From: CAYJLC01 sp044426355
Lineage (GTDB): Bacteria; Bacillota; Clostridia; Oscillospirales; Butyricicoccaceae
Length of the DNA: 17,012 bases
Assembly (NCBI GenBank): GCA_044426355.1
Contig: JAWXUO010000044.1
Coordinates: 1 to 17,012 of the forward strand
Direction: 5' to 3'
The notes beneath the pieces were generated by a model. The model saw only the letters and a program-made list of their open reading frames with translations, did no database searches and had not been told where the DNA came from. Positions 7,531 through 14,072 of this stretch are shown here, piece after piece. Both the position numbers and the translations under genes were made by a program. Numbering within the stretch: the first letter of the stretch is position 1; each line of letters starts with the position of its first letter.

Positions 7531-7587
7531 ACGGGCACAGGCACAGGTCCAATCAGTTGGGCATATGCCACTGCCTGTACTTACCGT
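7531..7587 (-). promoter_or_regulatory. Structured leader of the rpmH transcript
   Basis: The stretch between the predicted transcription start and the rpmH ribosome binding site folds on the minus strand. Outer helix ACGG/CCGT pairs 7584-7587 with 7531-7534, and a seven-bp helix ACAGGCA/TGCCTGT pairs 7572-7578 with 7537-7543. Inside are a CCAA/TTGG hairpin (7549-7560) and a 10-base palindrome (7560-7569) that would compete with it. A tandem GCACAG duplication (7535-7546 on the plus strand) allows alternative registers. No T-run follows, so it is not a terminator. I know of no described L34 leader class to assign it to. Confidence 0.5.
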
Positions 7588-7593
7588 TTAATT

Positions 7594-7622
7594 ATTATAC
7601 TACATGCTTTTTAATTTGTCAA
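7594..7622 (-). promoter_or_regulatory. Consensus sigma-A promoter of the rpmH operon
   Basis: On the minus strand a perfect -35 TTGACA (7622-7617) and a perfect -10 TATAAT (7599-7594) are separated by exactly 17 bases. AT-rich DNA with A/T tracts lies upstream and could act as an UP element. Transcription should start near 7587, at the base of the structured leader. A fully consensus promoter fits the high demand for ribosomal protein. Confidence 0.93.
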
Positions 7623-7654
7623 TATTTTTTTTATTATTTATATGTATATTAAAG

Positions 7655-7683
7655 TTGCTTTTTTTTTATTTTTAGTGTATAAT
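7655..7683 (+). promoter_or_regulatory. Sigma-A promoter of dnaA
   Basis: The -35 is TTGCTT (7655-7660), four of six matches to consensus, and the -10 is a perfect TATAAT (7678-7683), 17 bases apart. The dnaA start lies about 45 bases downstream. The promoter diverges from the stronger rpmH promoter, the two -35 boxes being 32 bases apart. I find no consensus DnaA box in this spacer, so classical DnaA autorepression at this site is not obvious. Confidence 0.8.
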
Positions 7684-7729
7684 AATATTTGTATACTTAA
7701 TTGAAAATAAAGGAGATAGATAAATAAAT

Positions 7730-9031
7730 ATGAATTCAGTTTTAGATGTATGGAAAATGGCACTAGACGTACTCGAATCAAGACTTACCCATGTTACAAT
7801 AGGAGCATGGTTTCAAGATATAACCCCTATAAGCTTTATAGATAATGTTTTAATTTTAACCACTCCAAACGAGTTTAAAAAAGAAATTTTAGAAGAAAGA
7901 TTTTTAAGCCACATAAAAGAAGCTTTTAGTGATTTATTTTCGACTGACATTACCGTTATTATTCAAACTACCGAAAATGTAGAAGTTTTAGAAAAAAAAG
8001 AAGTTTTAGAAGATTTTATTAATAACGAATATACTTTTGAAAAATTTATCGTAGGTAAATCAAATGCTTTTGCACATGCTGCAGCTATTTCTGTTGCTTC
8101 AAATCCTGCTACGGATTATAATCCACTACTTATTTACGGACCATCGGGTCTTGGTAAAACACACTTACTAAATGCTATTTCATATGTTATTAAAAAGAAC
8201 AACAACAACGCTCGAATTGTTTATATAAAAGGTGAAGATTTTACAAACGAACTTATTCATTCTATTCAAACAAATGATTCTGAAAGTTTTCGTGATAAAT
8301 ATCGCATGGCAGACTTGCTTTTGATAGACGATATTCAATTTATCGCAGGAAAAACACAAACTCAAGAAGAATTTTTCCATACTTTTAACTTTTTACACGA
8401 ATCTAAAAAACAAATCGTTTTAACTTCGGATAGACCACCTAAAGAAATTCATACACTAGAAGACCGTTTAAAAACACGTTTTGAATGGGGACTTTTAGCA
8501 GATATTCAGCCACCAGACTACGAAACACGTCTTGCTATTATAAATGAAAAATCTAAAAATCTTGGAATTTACTTAGAACCTGAGATTGCAAACTTAATTG
8601 CAACATCTATTAATTCTAATGTTCGTCAGCTAGAAGGTACTGTTAAAAAAATTCTTGCTTTGCATAAGCTAATGAACAAACCTATAAACCTTGAACTTGC
8701 AGAAATTGCAATAAAAGATGTATTTAGCGAAAGTCCTGGACTAAAACCTACTCCTAAACTTATAATAGAAGAAGTTGGTAACTACTATAATATTACATCA
8801 GACCAAATTATTTCTAATAATAGGTCTAAAGATATGACAGAACCACGCCAAATCGCAATGTATCTTGTTCGTAATTTAACGGAATACTCTTTACCAGAAA
8901 TGGGTAAAGTCTTTTCTCGTGACCACTCAACTGTTTTACACTCTACAAAAAAAGTAGAAAATTTAATTAAAGAAAATCCTGATGTAAAAAACATCATAGA
9001 TGACCTTACAAAAAATATTCAAAACAAATAA
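7730..9031 (+). CDS. dnaA: Chromosomal replication initiator protein DnaA
   Basis: DnaA binds the DnaA boxes, forms an ATP-dependent filament and melts the origin. The 433-aa protein has domain I (about 1-80), a short linker, AAA+ domain III and DNA-binding domain IV. Walker A GPSGLGKT is at 137-144, Walker B LLLIDD at 196-201, sensor I around LTSDRPP (231-237), and the LEDRLKTRFEWGL segment follows. The domain IV helix-turn-helix signature DHSTVLHS is at 398-405, preceded by EPRQIAMYL. The length is a little short because the linker (domain II) is small. The ATG at 7730 has AAGGAG upstream at about 14 bases, longer than usual; a stop codon three codons upstream excludes a longer form. It is the first gene of the rightward set, and its stop is 2 bases before the first DnaA box. 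Confidence 0.98.
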   Translation: MNSVLDVWKMALDVLESRLTHVTIGAWFQDITPISFIDNVLILTTPNEFKKEILEERFLSHIKEAFSDLFSTDITVIIQTTENVEVLEKKEVLEDFINNEYTFEKFIVGKSNAFAHAAAISVASNPATDYNPLLIYGPSGLGKTHLLNAISYVIKKNNNNARIVYIKGEDFTNELIHSIQTNDSESFRDKYRMADLLLIDDIQFIAGKTQTQEEFFHTFNFLHESKKQIVLTSDRPPKEIHTLEDRLKTRFEWGLLADIQPPDYETRLAIINEKSKNLGIYLEPEIANLIATSINSNVRQLEGTVKKILALHKLMNKPINLELAEIAIKDVFSESPGLKPTPKLIIEEVGNYYNITSDQIISNNRSKDMTEPRQIAMYLVRNLTEYSLPEMGKVFSRDHSTVLHSTKKVENLIKENPDVKNIIDDLTKNIQNK

Positions 9032-9033
9032 AA

Positions 9034-9042
9034 TTATCCACA
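9034..9042 (+). promoter_or_regulatory. DnaA box, perfect consensus
   Basis: TTATCCACA matches the DnaA-box consensus in full and lies 2 bases after the dnaA stop codon. Confidence 0.92.
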
Positions 9043-9116
9043 ACTTAATGTGTACTGTTTATAAAAACCTGTTTATAACTTTTTTAAACAATTTTGCCTG
9101 TTTATTATTTTAAATT

Positions 9117-9125
9117 TTATACACA
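9117..9125 (+). promoter_or_regulatory. DnaA box, TTATACACA form
   Basis: TTATACACA fits the relaxed consensus TTATNCACA. It lies mid-spacer between the outer perfect boxes. Confidence 0.8.
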
Positions 9126-9193
9126 ACCTATTGTTAATAAAAAAAGTATCTATAAACTTGTCTACAAAGGCATTTTTTAGCTTGTTTTTAGGC

Positions 9194-9211
9194 TTATCCA
9201 CATTATTCATA
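9194..9211 (+). promoter_or_regulatory. Tandem DnaA-box pair at the unwinding site
   Basis: A perfect TTATCCACA (9194-9202) is followed without a gap by TTATTCATA (9203-9211), which differs at one defined position. Head-to-tail boxes next to a GC cluster and trio repeats are how B. subtilis loads the DnaA filament. Orientation points toward dnaN. Confidence 0.88.
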
Positions 9212-9230
9212 CCCCTACTACTACTACTAA
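9212..9230 (+). promoter_or_regulatory. GC cluster plus DnaA-trio repeats
   Basis: CCCC (9212-9215) is followed by four exact TAC triplets (9216-9227) and a TAA. This is the complement of the TAG-type trios bound as single strand by DnaA. The AT-rich stretch up to the dnaN ribosome binding site would be the first melted DNA. Confidence 0.88.
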
Positions 9231-9265
9231 AACATTAATATTATTCTTTTTAATGGAGGAAAATA

Positions 9266-10375
9266 ATGAAATTTTCTTGTGAAAAATTTATTTTACAAAA
9301 TGCAGTTAATTCTGCAATTAAAGCTGTATCAACTAAAACAACTATGAACGTTTTAGAATGTTTACACATTACAGCAACTGAAGAAATTATTACAATTTCT
9401 GGTTTTGATCTTAACATGGCTATTAAAACTACTTTTGAAGCTAATATATTTAATCAAGGTTCTTGTCTTATAAATGCAAAGCTTCTTTTAGATATTTTAA
9501 GAAAACTACCAGATGATGAAATAACTATAACTGTAAACGATGATTTAAAAGCTAAAATAGTTTGTGGTAAAGCTATTTTTGATATTATGACTATAGATTC
9601 TAGTGAATTTCCTGAAATTCCTATGATAGAAAAACAAAAATTCTTTCAAATTAATAGTCCTTTGCTTAAAGAAATTATAAATCAAACTAAATTTGCAAAA
9701 TCCGATAATGAAAGCAAACTTATTCATACAGGATTTTTATTTGAACTTACAAAAGACGAACTAACTGTAGTTACTGTTGATGGATACAGATTAGCTCTTC
9801 GCCGTGAAAAAATAGCTATGCACACACTTGAAGAAACTTCTTTTGTAATTCCAGGAACTGCTTTAATAGAGCTTGAAAAACTTTTAGGTGAAGAAGATGT
9901 ATATATTTTTCTTGATGAAAAGCATATTCTTTTTGAAATTAATAATATAATTCTAACAACTAGACTTATTGACGGTGAATTTTTAAAATATAAAGAATCT
10001 ATACCAAAAGATTTGAATAATACTATTTCTTGCGAAATTCAAGGTTTAAAAAGCACTATAGACAGAGTTTCTCTTATTATTTCTGAGCAAATAAAAAATC
10101 CTATACGTTTTACTTTTGAAGATAATATAATAAAGCTATCTTGTATCACAACAATAGGTAAATCTTATGATGAATTTCACTTTGAAGGCGAAGTAGAAAG
10201 TTTTGAAATAGGTTTTAATAACAAATATATAATAGAAGCTTTAAATGCTTGTCCAGATAAAGAAGCAAATTTATCTTTTAATGGTCCTTTAAGCCCTGTT
10301 ATTATAACTCCTATAGACGATAGTGACCATTTTTTATATTTAATTCTACCTGTGAGGTTAAATTCTAATGAATAA
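9266..10375 (+). CDS. dnaN: DNA polymerase III beta subunit (sliding clamp)
   Basis: DnaN forms the dimeric ring that tethers the replicative polymerase and many repair factors to DNA. The 369-aa length matches the three-domain clamp fold. Family landmarks visible are the DGYRLA segment at 172-177 in the middle domain and the C-terminal LILPVRL strand, which forms part of the hydrophobic pocket for clamp-binding motifs. The ATG has GGAGG six bases upstream. It begins 35 bases after the DnaA-trio repeats, so its leader lies in the DNA melted at initiation; I found no convincing separate promoter, and read-through from dnaA is possible. The stop overlaps the start of rlbA by 8 bases. Confidence 0.97.
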   Translation: MKFSCEKFILQNAVNSAIKAVSTKTTMNVLECLHITATEEIITISGFDLNMAIKTTFEANIFNQGSCLINAKLLLDILRKLPDDEITITVNDDLKAKIVCGKAIFDIMTIDSSEFPEIPMIEKQKFFQINSPLLKEIINQTKFAKSDNESKLIHTGFLFELTKDELTVVTVDGYRLALRREKIAMHTLEETSFVIPGTALIELEKLLGEEDVYIFLDEKHILFEINNIILTTRLIDGEFLKYKESIPKDLNNTISCEIQGLKSTIDRVSLIISEQIKNPIRFTFEDNIIKLSCITTIGKSYDEFHFEGEVESFEIGFNNKYIIEALNACPDKEANLSFNGPLSPVIITPIDDSDHFLYLILPVRLNSNE

Positions 10376-10583
10376 AATAGAAATTACTACTGAATTTATA
10401 AAACTAGATAGTTTACTTAAATTTGCAAATATAGTATCTACTGGTGGAGAAGCTAAAAATATAATTTTAGACGAACTAGTAGTTGTAAATAGCGAAATTT
10501 GCACTATGCGTGGCAAAAAAATTAGAAAAGGCGATAAAATTACTGTTTTAGACCCTTATAACGAGTCTGTTGAAATAATTTAA
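10368..10583 (+). CDS. rlbA: S4-domain RNA-binding protein (YaaA/RlbA type)
   Basis: This 71-aa protein consists of one S4-like RNA-binding fold: an N-terminal strand ITTEFIKLDSLLKF, the conserved STGGEAK turn, VVVNSEICTMRGKKI and the KGDKI strand. Proteins of this type sit between dnaN and recF in most Firmicutes. The B. subtilis homologue YaaA (RlbA) has been linked to 50S ribosome assembly; the role here is inference. The ATG overlaps the dnaN stop by 8 bases, and GAGG is 10 bases upstream. recF starts 11 bases after its stop, so it is part of one compact operon. Confidence 0.9.
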   Translation: MNKIEITTEFIKLDSLLKFANIVSTGGEAKNIILDELVVVNSEICTMRGKKIRKGDKITVLDPYNESVEII

Positions 10584-10594
10584 GAGGTAATATT

Positions 10595-11689
10595 TTGAAA
10601 ATAAAAAGCCTTAAACTAGAAAATTTTAGAAATTATGATAATTTATATGCAGAATTTGATGTAAATAATAATATTATTCATGGTTTAAATGCTCAAGGTA
10701 AAACAAATTTAATAGAGGCTATTTATTTTATATCAACTCTTAAATCTTTTAGAACGTCTAAAAATCGTGAACTTATTCAGTTTAATAAAAATAATTTTAA
10801 TATAAATTGCGTTTTTGACTTGAAAAACAAAGAATATACAATAAAAATAGCTTTTTTTGAAACTAACAAATATAAAATTACTATAAATGGTGTAGAATAT
10901 AAATCAAAAAGCCAAATTTTGGGTATAATAAAAACAGTTGTTTTTGCTCCAGATGATTTATACATTGTCAAAGAAAGTTCTATTGGTCGTCGTAATTTTT
11001 TAAACGAAAATATTATACAATTTAGACCTAAATATGATAAACTTATAAAAACTTATAATAAATATTTAAAAGAAAAAAATTATATACTTAAAAATTTAGA
11101 TAAAAAACCTAATTTAGAAGATTTGATAATAGATTATAACGAGCAAATAGCAAAATTATCTGCAGAAATAAGTTTTATGCGTGCAAATTTTTTAAATCTT
11201 CTTGAAAAAGAAGTGAAAATTATTTATAGCGAAATTTGTGGAAATGTAGAAGAATTTTCTATGGACTACGAAACAAAATTATCAAATCCATCTAAAAGTT
11301 ATCAAAAAAACGTAGAAGAATACCAAAATTTGTTAAAAATATATTATGAAAAAGAAAAACTAGCTAAAAATTGTCTTGTAGGTTGTCATAAAGACGATAT
11401 TTTGTTTTATATAAACAATAAATTAGCTCGTGATTTTGCATCTCAAGGTCAAATAAGGTCGATTGTTTTATCTCTAAAACTTGCAATTAGAGAACTACAT
11501 TTTAAAGACTGCTCTATTTATCCTATTTTAATTTTAGATGATATTTTATCAGAACTCGACGCAAATAGAAAAAAATACATAACAAATAAAATAAAAAACG
11601 GTCAAGTTTTAATAACTACGCCTTTTTTAGAGGATATAAATTTTGATGGAAAAATTTTTCATATAGAAAATGGAAATATAAAGGAGTAA
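10595..11689 (+). CDS. recF: DNA replication and repair protein RecF
   Basis: RecF is an SMC-like ATPase that with RecO and RecR directs RecA loading at single-strand gaps with double-strand junctions. The 364-aa length is normal. Walker A GLNAQGKT is at 30-37, the ABC signature SQGQIRS at 283-289 with the following LSLKLA, and Walker B ILILDD at 311-316 with the D-loop SELDANR. The start is TTG at 10595, chosen because GAGG sits seven bases upstream and the next residues MKIKSLKLENFRNY are the usual beginning of the family. The sequence is unusually rich in Lys, Asn and Ile, as expected from low GC. Two bases separate its stop from remB. Confidence 0.96.
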   Translation: MKIKSLKLENFRNYDNLYAEFDVNNNIIHGLNAQGKTNLIEAIYFISTLKSFRTSKNRELIQFNKNNFNINCVFDLKNKEYTIKIAFFETNKYKITINGVEYKSKSQILGIIKTVVFAPDDLYIVKESSIGRRNFLNENIIQFRPKYDKLIKTYNKYLKEKNYILKNLDKKPNLEDLIIDYNEQIAKLSAEISFMRANFLNLLEKEVKIIYSEICGNVEEFSMDYETKLSNPSKSYQKNVEEYQNLLKIYYEKEKLAKNCLVGCHKDDILFYINNKLARDFASQGQIRSIVLSLKLAIRELHFKDCSIYPILILDDILSELDANRKKYITNKIKNGQVLITTPFLEDINFDGKIFHIENGNIKE

Positions 11690-11691
11690 AA

Positions 11692-11943
11692 ATGTATCTT
11701 AATATTGGAAAAGATATGCTTATATTAAAAGAAAACATTATAGGCATTTTTGATTTTGATAATGCAACTACTTCTAAAATTTCACAAAAATTTTTAATAA
11801 ATTTTGAGAAAAACAAAAAAATTACTTATGTCATAGAGGATTTACCAAAATCTTTTATTTTATATAATATAAATGAAGAAAGTCACGTTTTTGTATCAGA
11901 ATACTCATCAAAAACATTACAAAAGCGTATGGAGGGAACATAA
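11692..11943 (+). CDS. remB: RemB-like regulatory protein (DUF370 family)
   Basis: An 83-aa protein of the RemA/RemB (DUF370) family, identified by the N-terminal MYLNIGKD and the IIGIFDFDNAT segment at about 17-27, followed by SKISQKFL. In B. subtilis the gene at this position (yaaB, remB) influences biofilm matrix expression, and its paralogue RemA is a DNA-binding activator; whether this one binds DNA is unknown. AAGGAG lies five bases before the ATG. The stop codon touches the gyrB start directly and the gyrB ribosome binding site lies inside this gene, so the two should be translationally coupled. Confidence 0.9.
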   Translation: MYLNIGKDMLILKENIIGIFDFDNATTSKISQKFLINFEKNKKITYVIEDLPKSFILYNINEESHVFVSEYSSKTLQKRMEGT

Positions 11944-13875
11944 ATGAGCGAAATTACAAGCAAAATAGAGGGTAATTATGATGAAAATCAAATACAGGTT
12001 TTAGAGGGACTTGAGGCAGTTAGAAAACGTCCTGGTATGTATATTGGTTCTACATCTTCTCGTGGTTTACACCACCTTGTATATGAAATTGTAGATAACT
12101 CGATAGACGAAGCTTTAGCTGGTTATTGTACAAATATAGATATTTCTATAGAAGAAGGAAATGTTATAAAAGTTTGTGATAATGGTCGTGGTATTCCAAC
12201 AGGAACTCACCCAAAAATGGGAATTCCAGCTGTAGAAGTTGTTTTTACAATACTTCATGCAGGTGGTAAATTTGGTGGCGAGGGCTATAAAGTTTCTGGT
12301 GGTTTGCATGGTGTTGGTGCATCTGTTGTAAATGCTTTGTCAGAATGGCTAGAAGTAGAAGTTTTAGACGGTAAAAAACGTCATAAACTAAGTTTTGATA
12401 GAGGCGAAGCTCGCCATGCTATGATTTCAGAAGATTTTGCTTCAGAACAAACAGGAACTACAGTAATTTTTAAAGCTGATGATACTATTTTTGAAACTGT
12501 AGAATATGAATATGATATTCTTTTAAAAAGACTAAGAGAACAAGCTTTTTTAAATGCAGGTATACAAATTAATATTTCTGACAATCGTAGCTCAAATGAT
12601 GAACCAATTTCTAAAACTATGAAATATGATGGTGGTATTAAGGAATTTGTAACTTATAGAAATAGAAATAAAACTGCTATTTTTACTGATGTTGTATATG
12701 TTTCTACCGAAAAAGAAACTTGTATGGCAGAAATTGCAATTCAATATAACGATGGATACAATGAAGATATTGTTTCTTTTGCAAATAATATTGCAACTAC
12801 AGAGGGTGGTACGCATGAAACAGGTTTTAAATCTGCTTTAACTAAGTGTATTAACGATTATGCTAGAAAATTTGGCATTTTAAAAGAAGCAGATAAAAAT
12901 TTATCTGGTGAGGACGTTCGTGAGGGAATTACAGCTATTATTTCTGTTAAACTTCAAGAAGCACAATTTGAAGGACAAACAAAAACAAAACTTGGTAATT
13001 CTGAGATGAGAACCCTTGTAGAAACTGCTTTAAACGAAAAATTATCGCAATTTTTTGAAGAAAACCCTGTTGTAGCTAAAGTTATTGTAGAAAAAGCGAT
13101 GACTGCATCAAGAGCTCGTGAAGCTGCAAAAAGAGCAAGAGAACTGACACGAAGAAAAGGTGTTTTAGAATCTAGCACACTTCCAGGAAAACTTGCAGAC
13201 TGTCAAGAAAGTGATGCTGCTCTTACAGAAATATACATTGTCGAAGGGGACTCGGCTGGTGGTTCTGCTATAGAGGGCAGAGATAGACGTTTCCAAGCTA
13301 TTTTGCCACTTTGGGGTAAAATGTTAAATGTAGAAAAAGCAAGAATTGACAAAGTTTATGGAAATGAAAAATTAGTTCCTATGATAACTGCTTTTGGAGC
13401 AGGTTTTGGAGATGATTTTGATACTTTAAAACTTCGTTATCACAAAATTATATTAATGGCAGATGCCGATGTAGATGGTTCGCATATACGAACACTTCTT
13501 TTAACATTTATGTTTAGATTTATGAAGCCACTTGTTGAGGGTGGATTTGTATATATCGCTCAACCACCTTTATACAAAGTAGAAAAAGGTAAGAATTATC
13601 TTAAATATATTTATCGTGATGAAGATTTGCCAGAAGCTTTAGCAGAGGCTGGAGAAAAAGCAGATGTTCAACGTTATAAAGGTCTAGGAGAGATGGACCC
13701 ACACCAACTTTGGGAAACTACTATGAATCCAGAAAATAGAACTTTACTTCAAGTTACTATGGAAGATGCAGAAACAGCAGATGAAATTTTTACAATTTTA
13801 ATGGGCGAAAAAGTAGAGCCAAGACGTGAATTTATAGAAGCAAACGCAAGATACGTTAGAAACTTAGATATTTAA
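11944..13875 (+). CDS. gyrB: DNA gyrase subunit B
   Basis: GyrB is the ATPase subunit of the A2B2 gyrase that introduces negative supercoils. The 643-aa size fits the short, Gram-positive type without the large enterobacterial insertion. The GHKL ATP site is complete: catalytic Glu48 in YEIVDNSIDEALAG, DNGRGIP at 79-85 and GGLHGVGAS at 119-127. The TOPRIM domain has EGDSAGGSA starting at Glu434 and DADVDGSH at 507-514 for metal binding, followed by the RYKGLGEM signature. GGAGGG lies seven bases before the ATG. gyrB rather than parE is supported by the origin context and by the gyrA-type partner. It closes the dnaN-rlbA-recF-remB-gyrB block. Confidence 0.97.
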   Translation: MSEITSKIEGNYDENQIQVLEGLEAVRKRPGMYIGSTSSRGLHHLVYEIVDNSIDEALAGYCTNIDISIEEGNVIKVCDNGRGIPTGTHPKMGIPAVEVVFTILHAGGKFGGEGYKVSGGLHGVGASVVNALSEWLEVEVLDGKKRHKLSFDRGEARHAMISEDFASEQTGTTVIFKADDTIFETVEYEYDILLKRLREQAFLNAGIQINISDNRSSNDEPISKTMKYDGGIKEFVTYRNRNKTAIFTDVVYVSTEKETCMAEIAIQYNDGYNEDIVSFANNIATTEGGTHETGFKSALTKCINDYARKFGILKEADKNLSGEDVREGITAIISVKLQEAQFEGQTKTKLGNSEMRTLVETALNEKLSQFFEENPVVAKVIVEKAMTASRAREAAKRARELTRRKGVLESSTLPGKLADCQESDAALTEIYIVEGDSAGGSAIEGRDRRFQAILPLWGKMLNVEKARIDKVYGNEKLVPMITAFGAGFGDDFDTLKLRYHKIILMADADVDGSHIRTLLLTFMFRFMKPLVEGGFVYIAQPPLYKVEKGKNYLKYIYRDEDLPEALAEAGEKADVQRYKGLGEMDPHQLWETTMNPENRTLLQVTMEDAETADEIFTILMGEKVEPRREFIEANARYVRNLDI

Positions 13876-13878
13876 TTT

Positions 13879-13906
13879 AATATTACAAAATGTTATATTG
13901 TTTTTT
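13879..13906 (+). terminator. Weak hairpin-T-run between gyrB and gyrA
   Basis: An AT-rich hairpin pairs 13879-13887 with 13891-13899, with one T-T mismatch and a three-base loop. After one G, six T residues follow (13901-13906). It begins 3 bases after the gyrB stop. Stability must be low, so partial termination is more likely than complete. The rest of the 197-base spacer to gyrA is AT-rich; I found no promoter there with both boxes at proper spacing. Confidence 0.4.
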
Positions 13907-14072
13907 AATAATAACTGATTGTAAATACTATAAAAAGAAAAAAGTTAAAATTACCATATACAGTTAGTTATTTAAAATTCATTTAAAACTAAAAGTAATA
14001 TTTAACTTTAAAAAATATAAATTTAGATGTTTTAATATTTATGTTTTAAAAAATAAAAAAACGAGGTAAAAA

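Larger units (their letters stand above)
9034..9230 (+). other. Replication origin (oriC) in the dnaA-dnaN spacer
   Basis: The spacer carries two perfect DnaA boxes (9034-9042, 9194-9202), one TTATACACA (9117-9125), and several one-mismatch boxes: TTATAAACA on the minus strand at 9056-9064 and 9070-9078, TTATTAACA on the minus strand at 9132-9140, and TTATTCATA at 9203-9211. The right end has the box pair, CCCC and TAC repeats of an unwinding module. Strand switching of gene orientation around this segment agrees with an origin. Function is inferred from these elements. Confidence 0.93.

Noticed and set aside
7367..7552. Longer L34 with 17 extra N-terminal residues
   Set aside because: The extra part covers the ribosome binding site and the structured leader. 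L34 is 44 residues in most bacteria and starts MTRTYQP-like.
13907..14072. Separate gyrA promoter
   Set aside because: Several TATAAT-like words occur in this AT-rich spacer, but none has a -35 box at 16-18 bases, so I do not call one.
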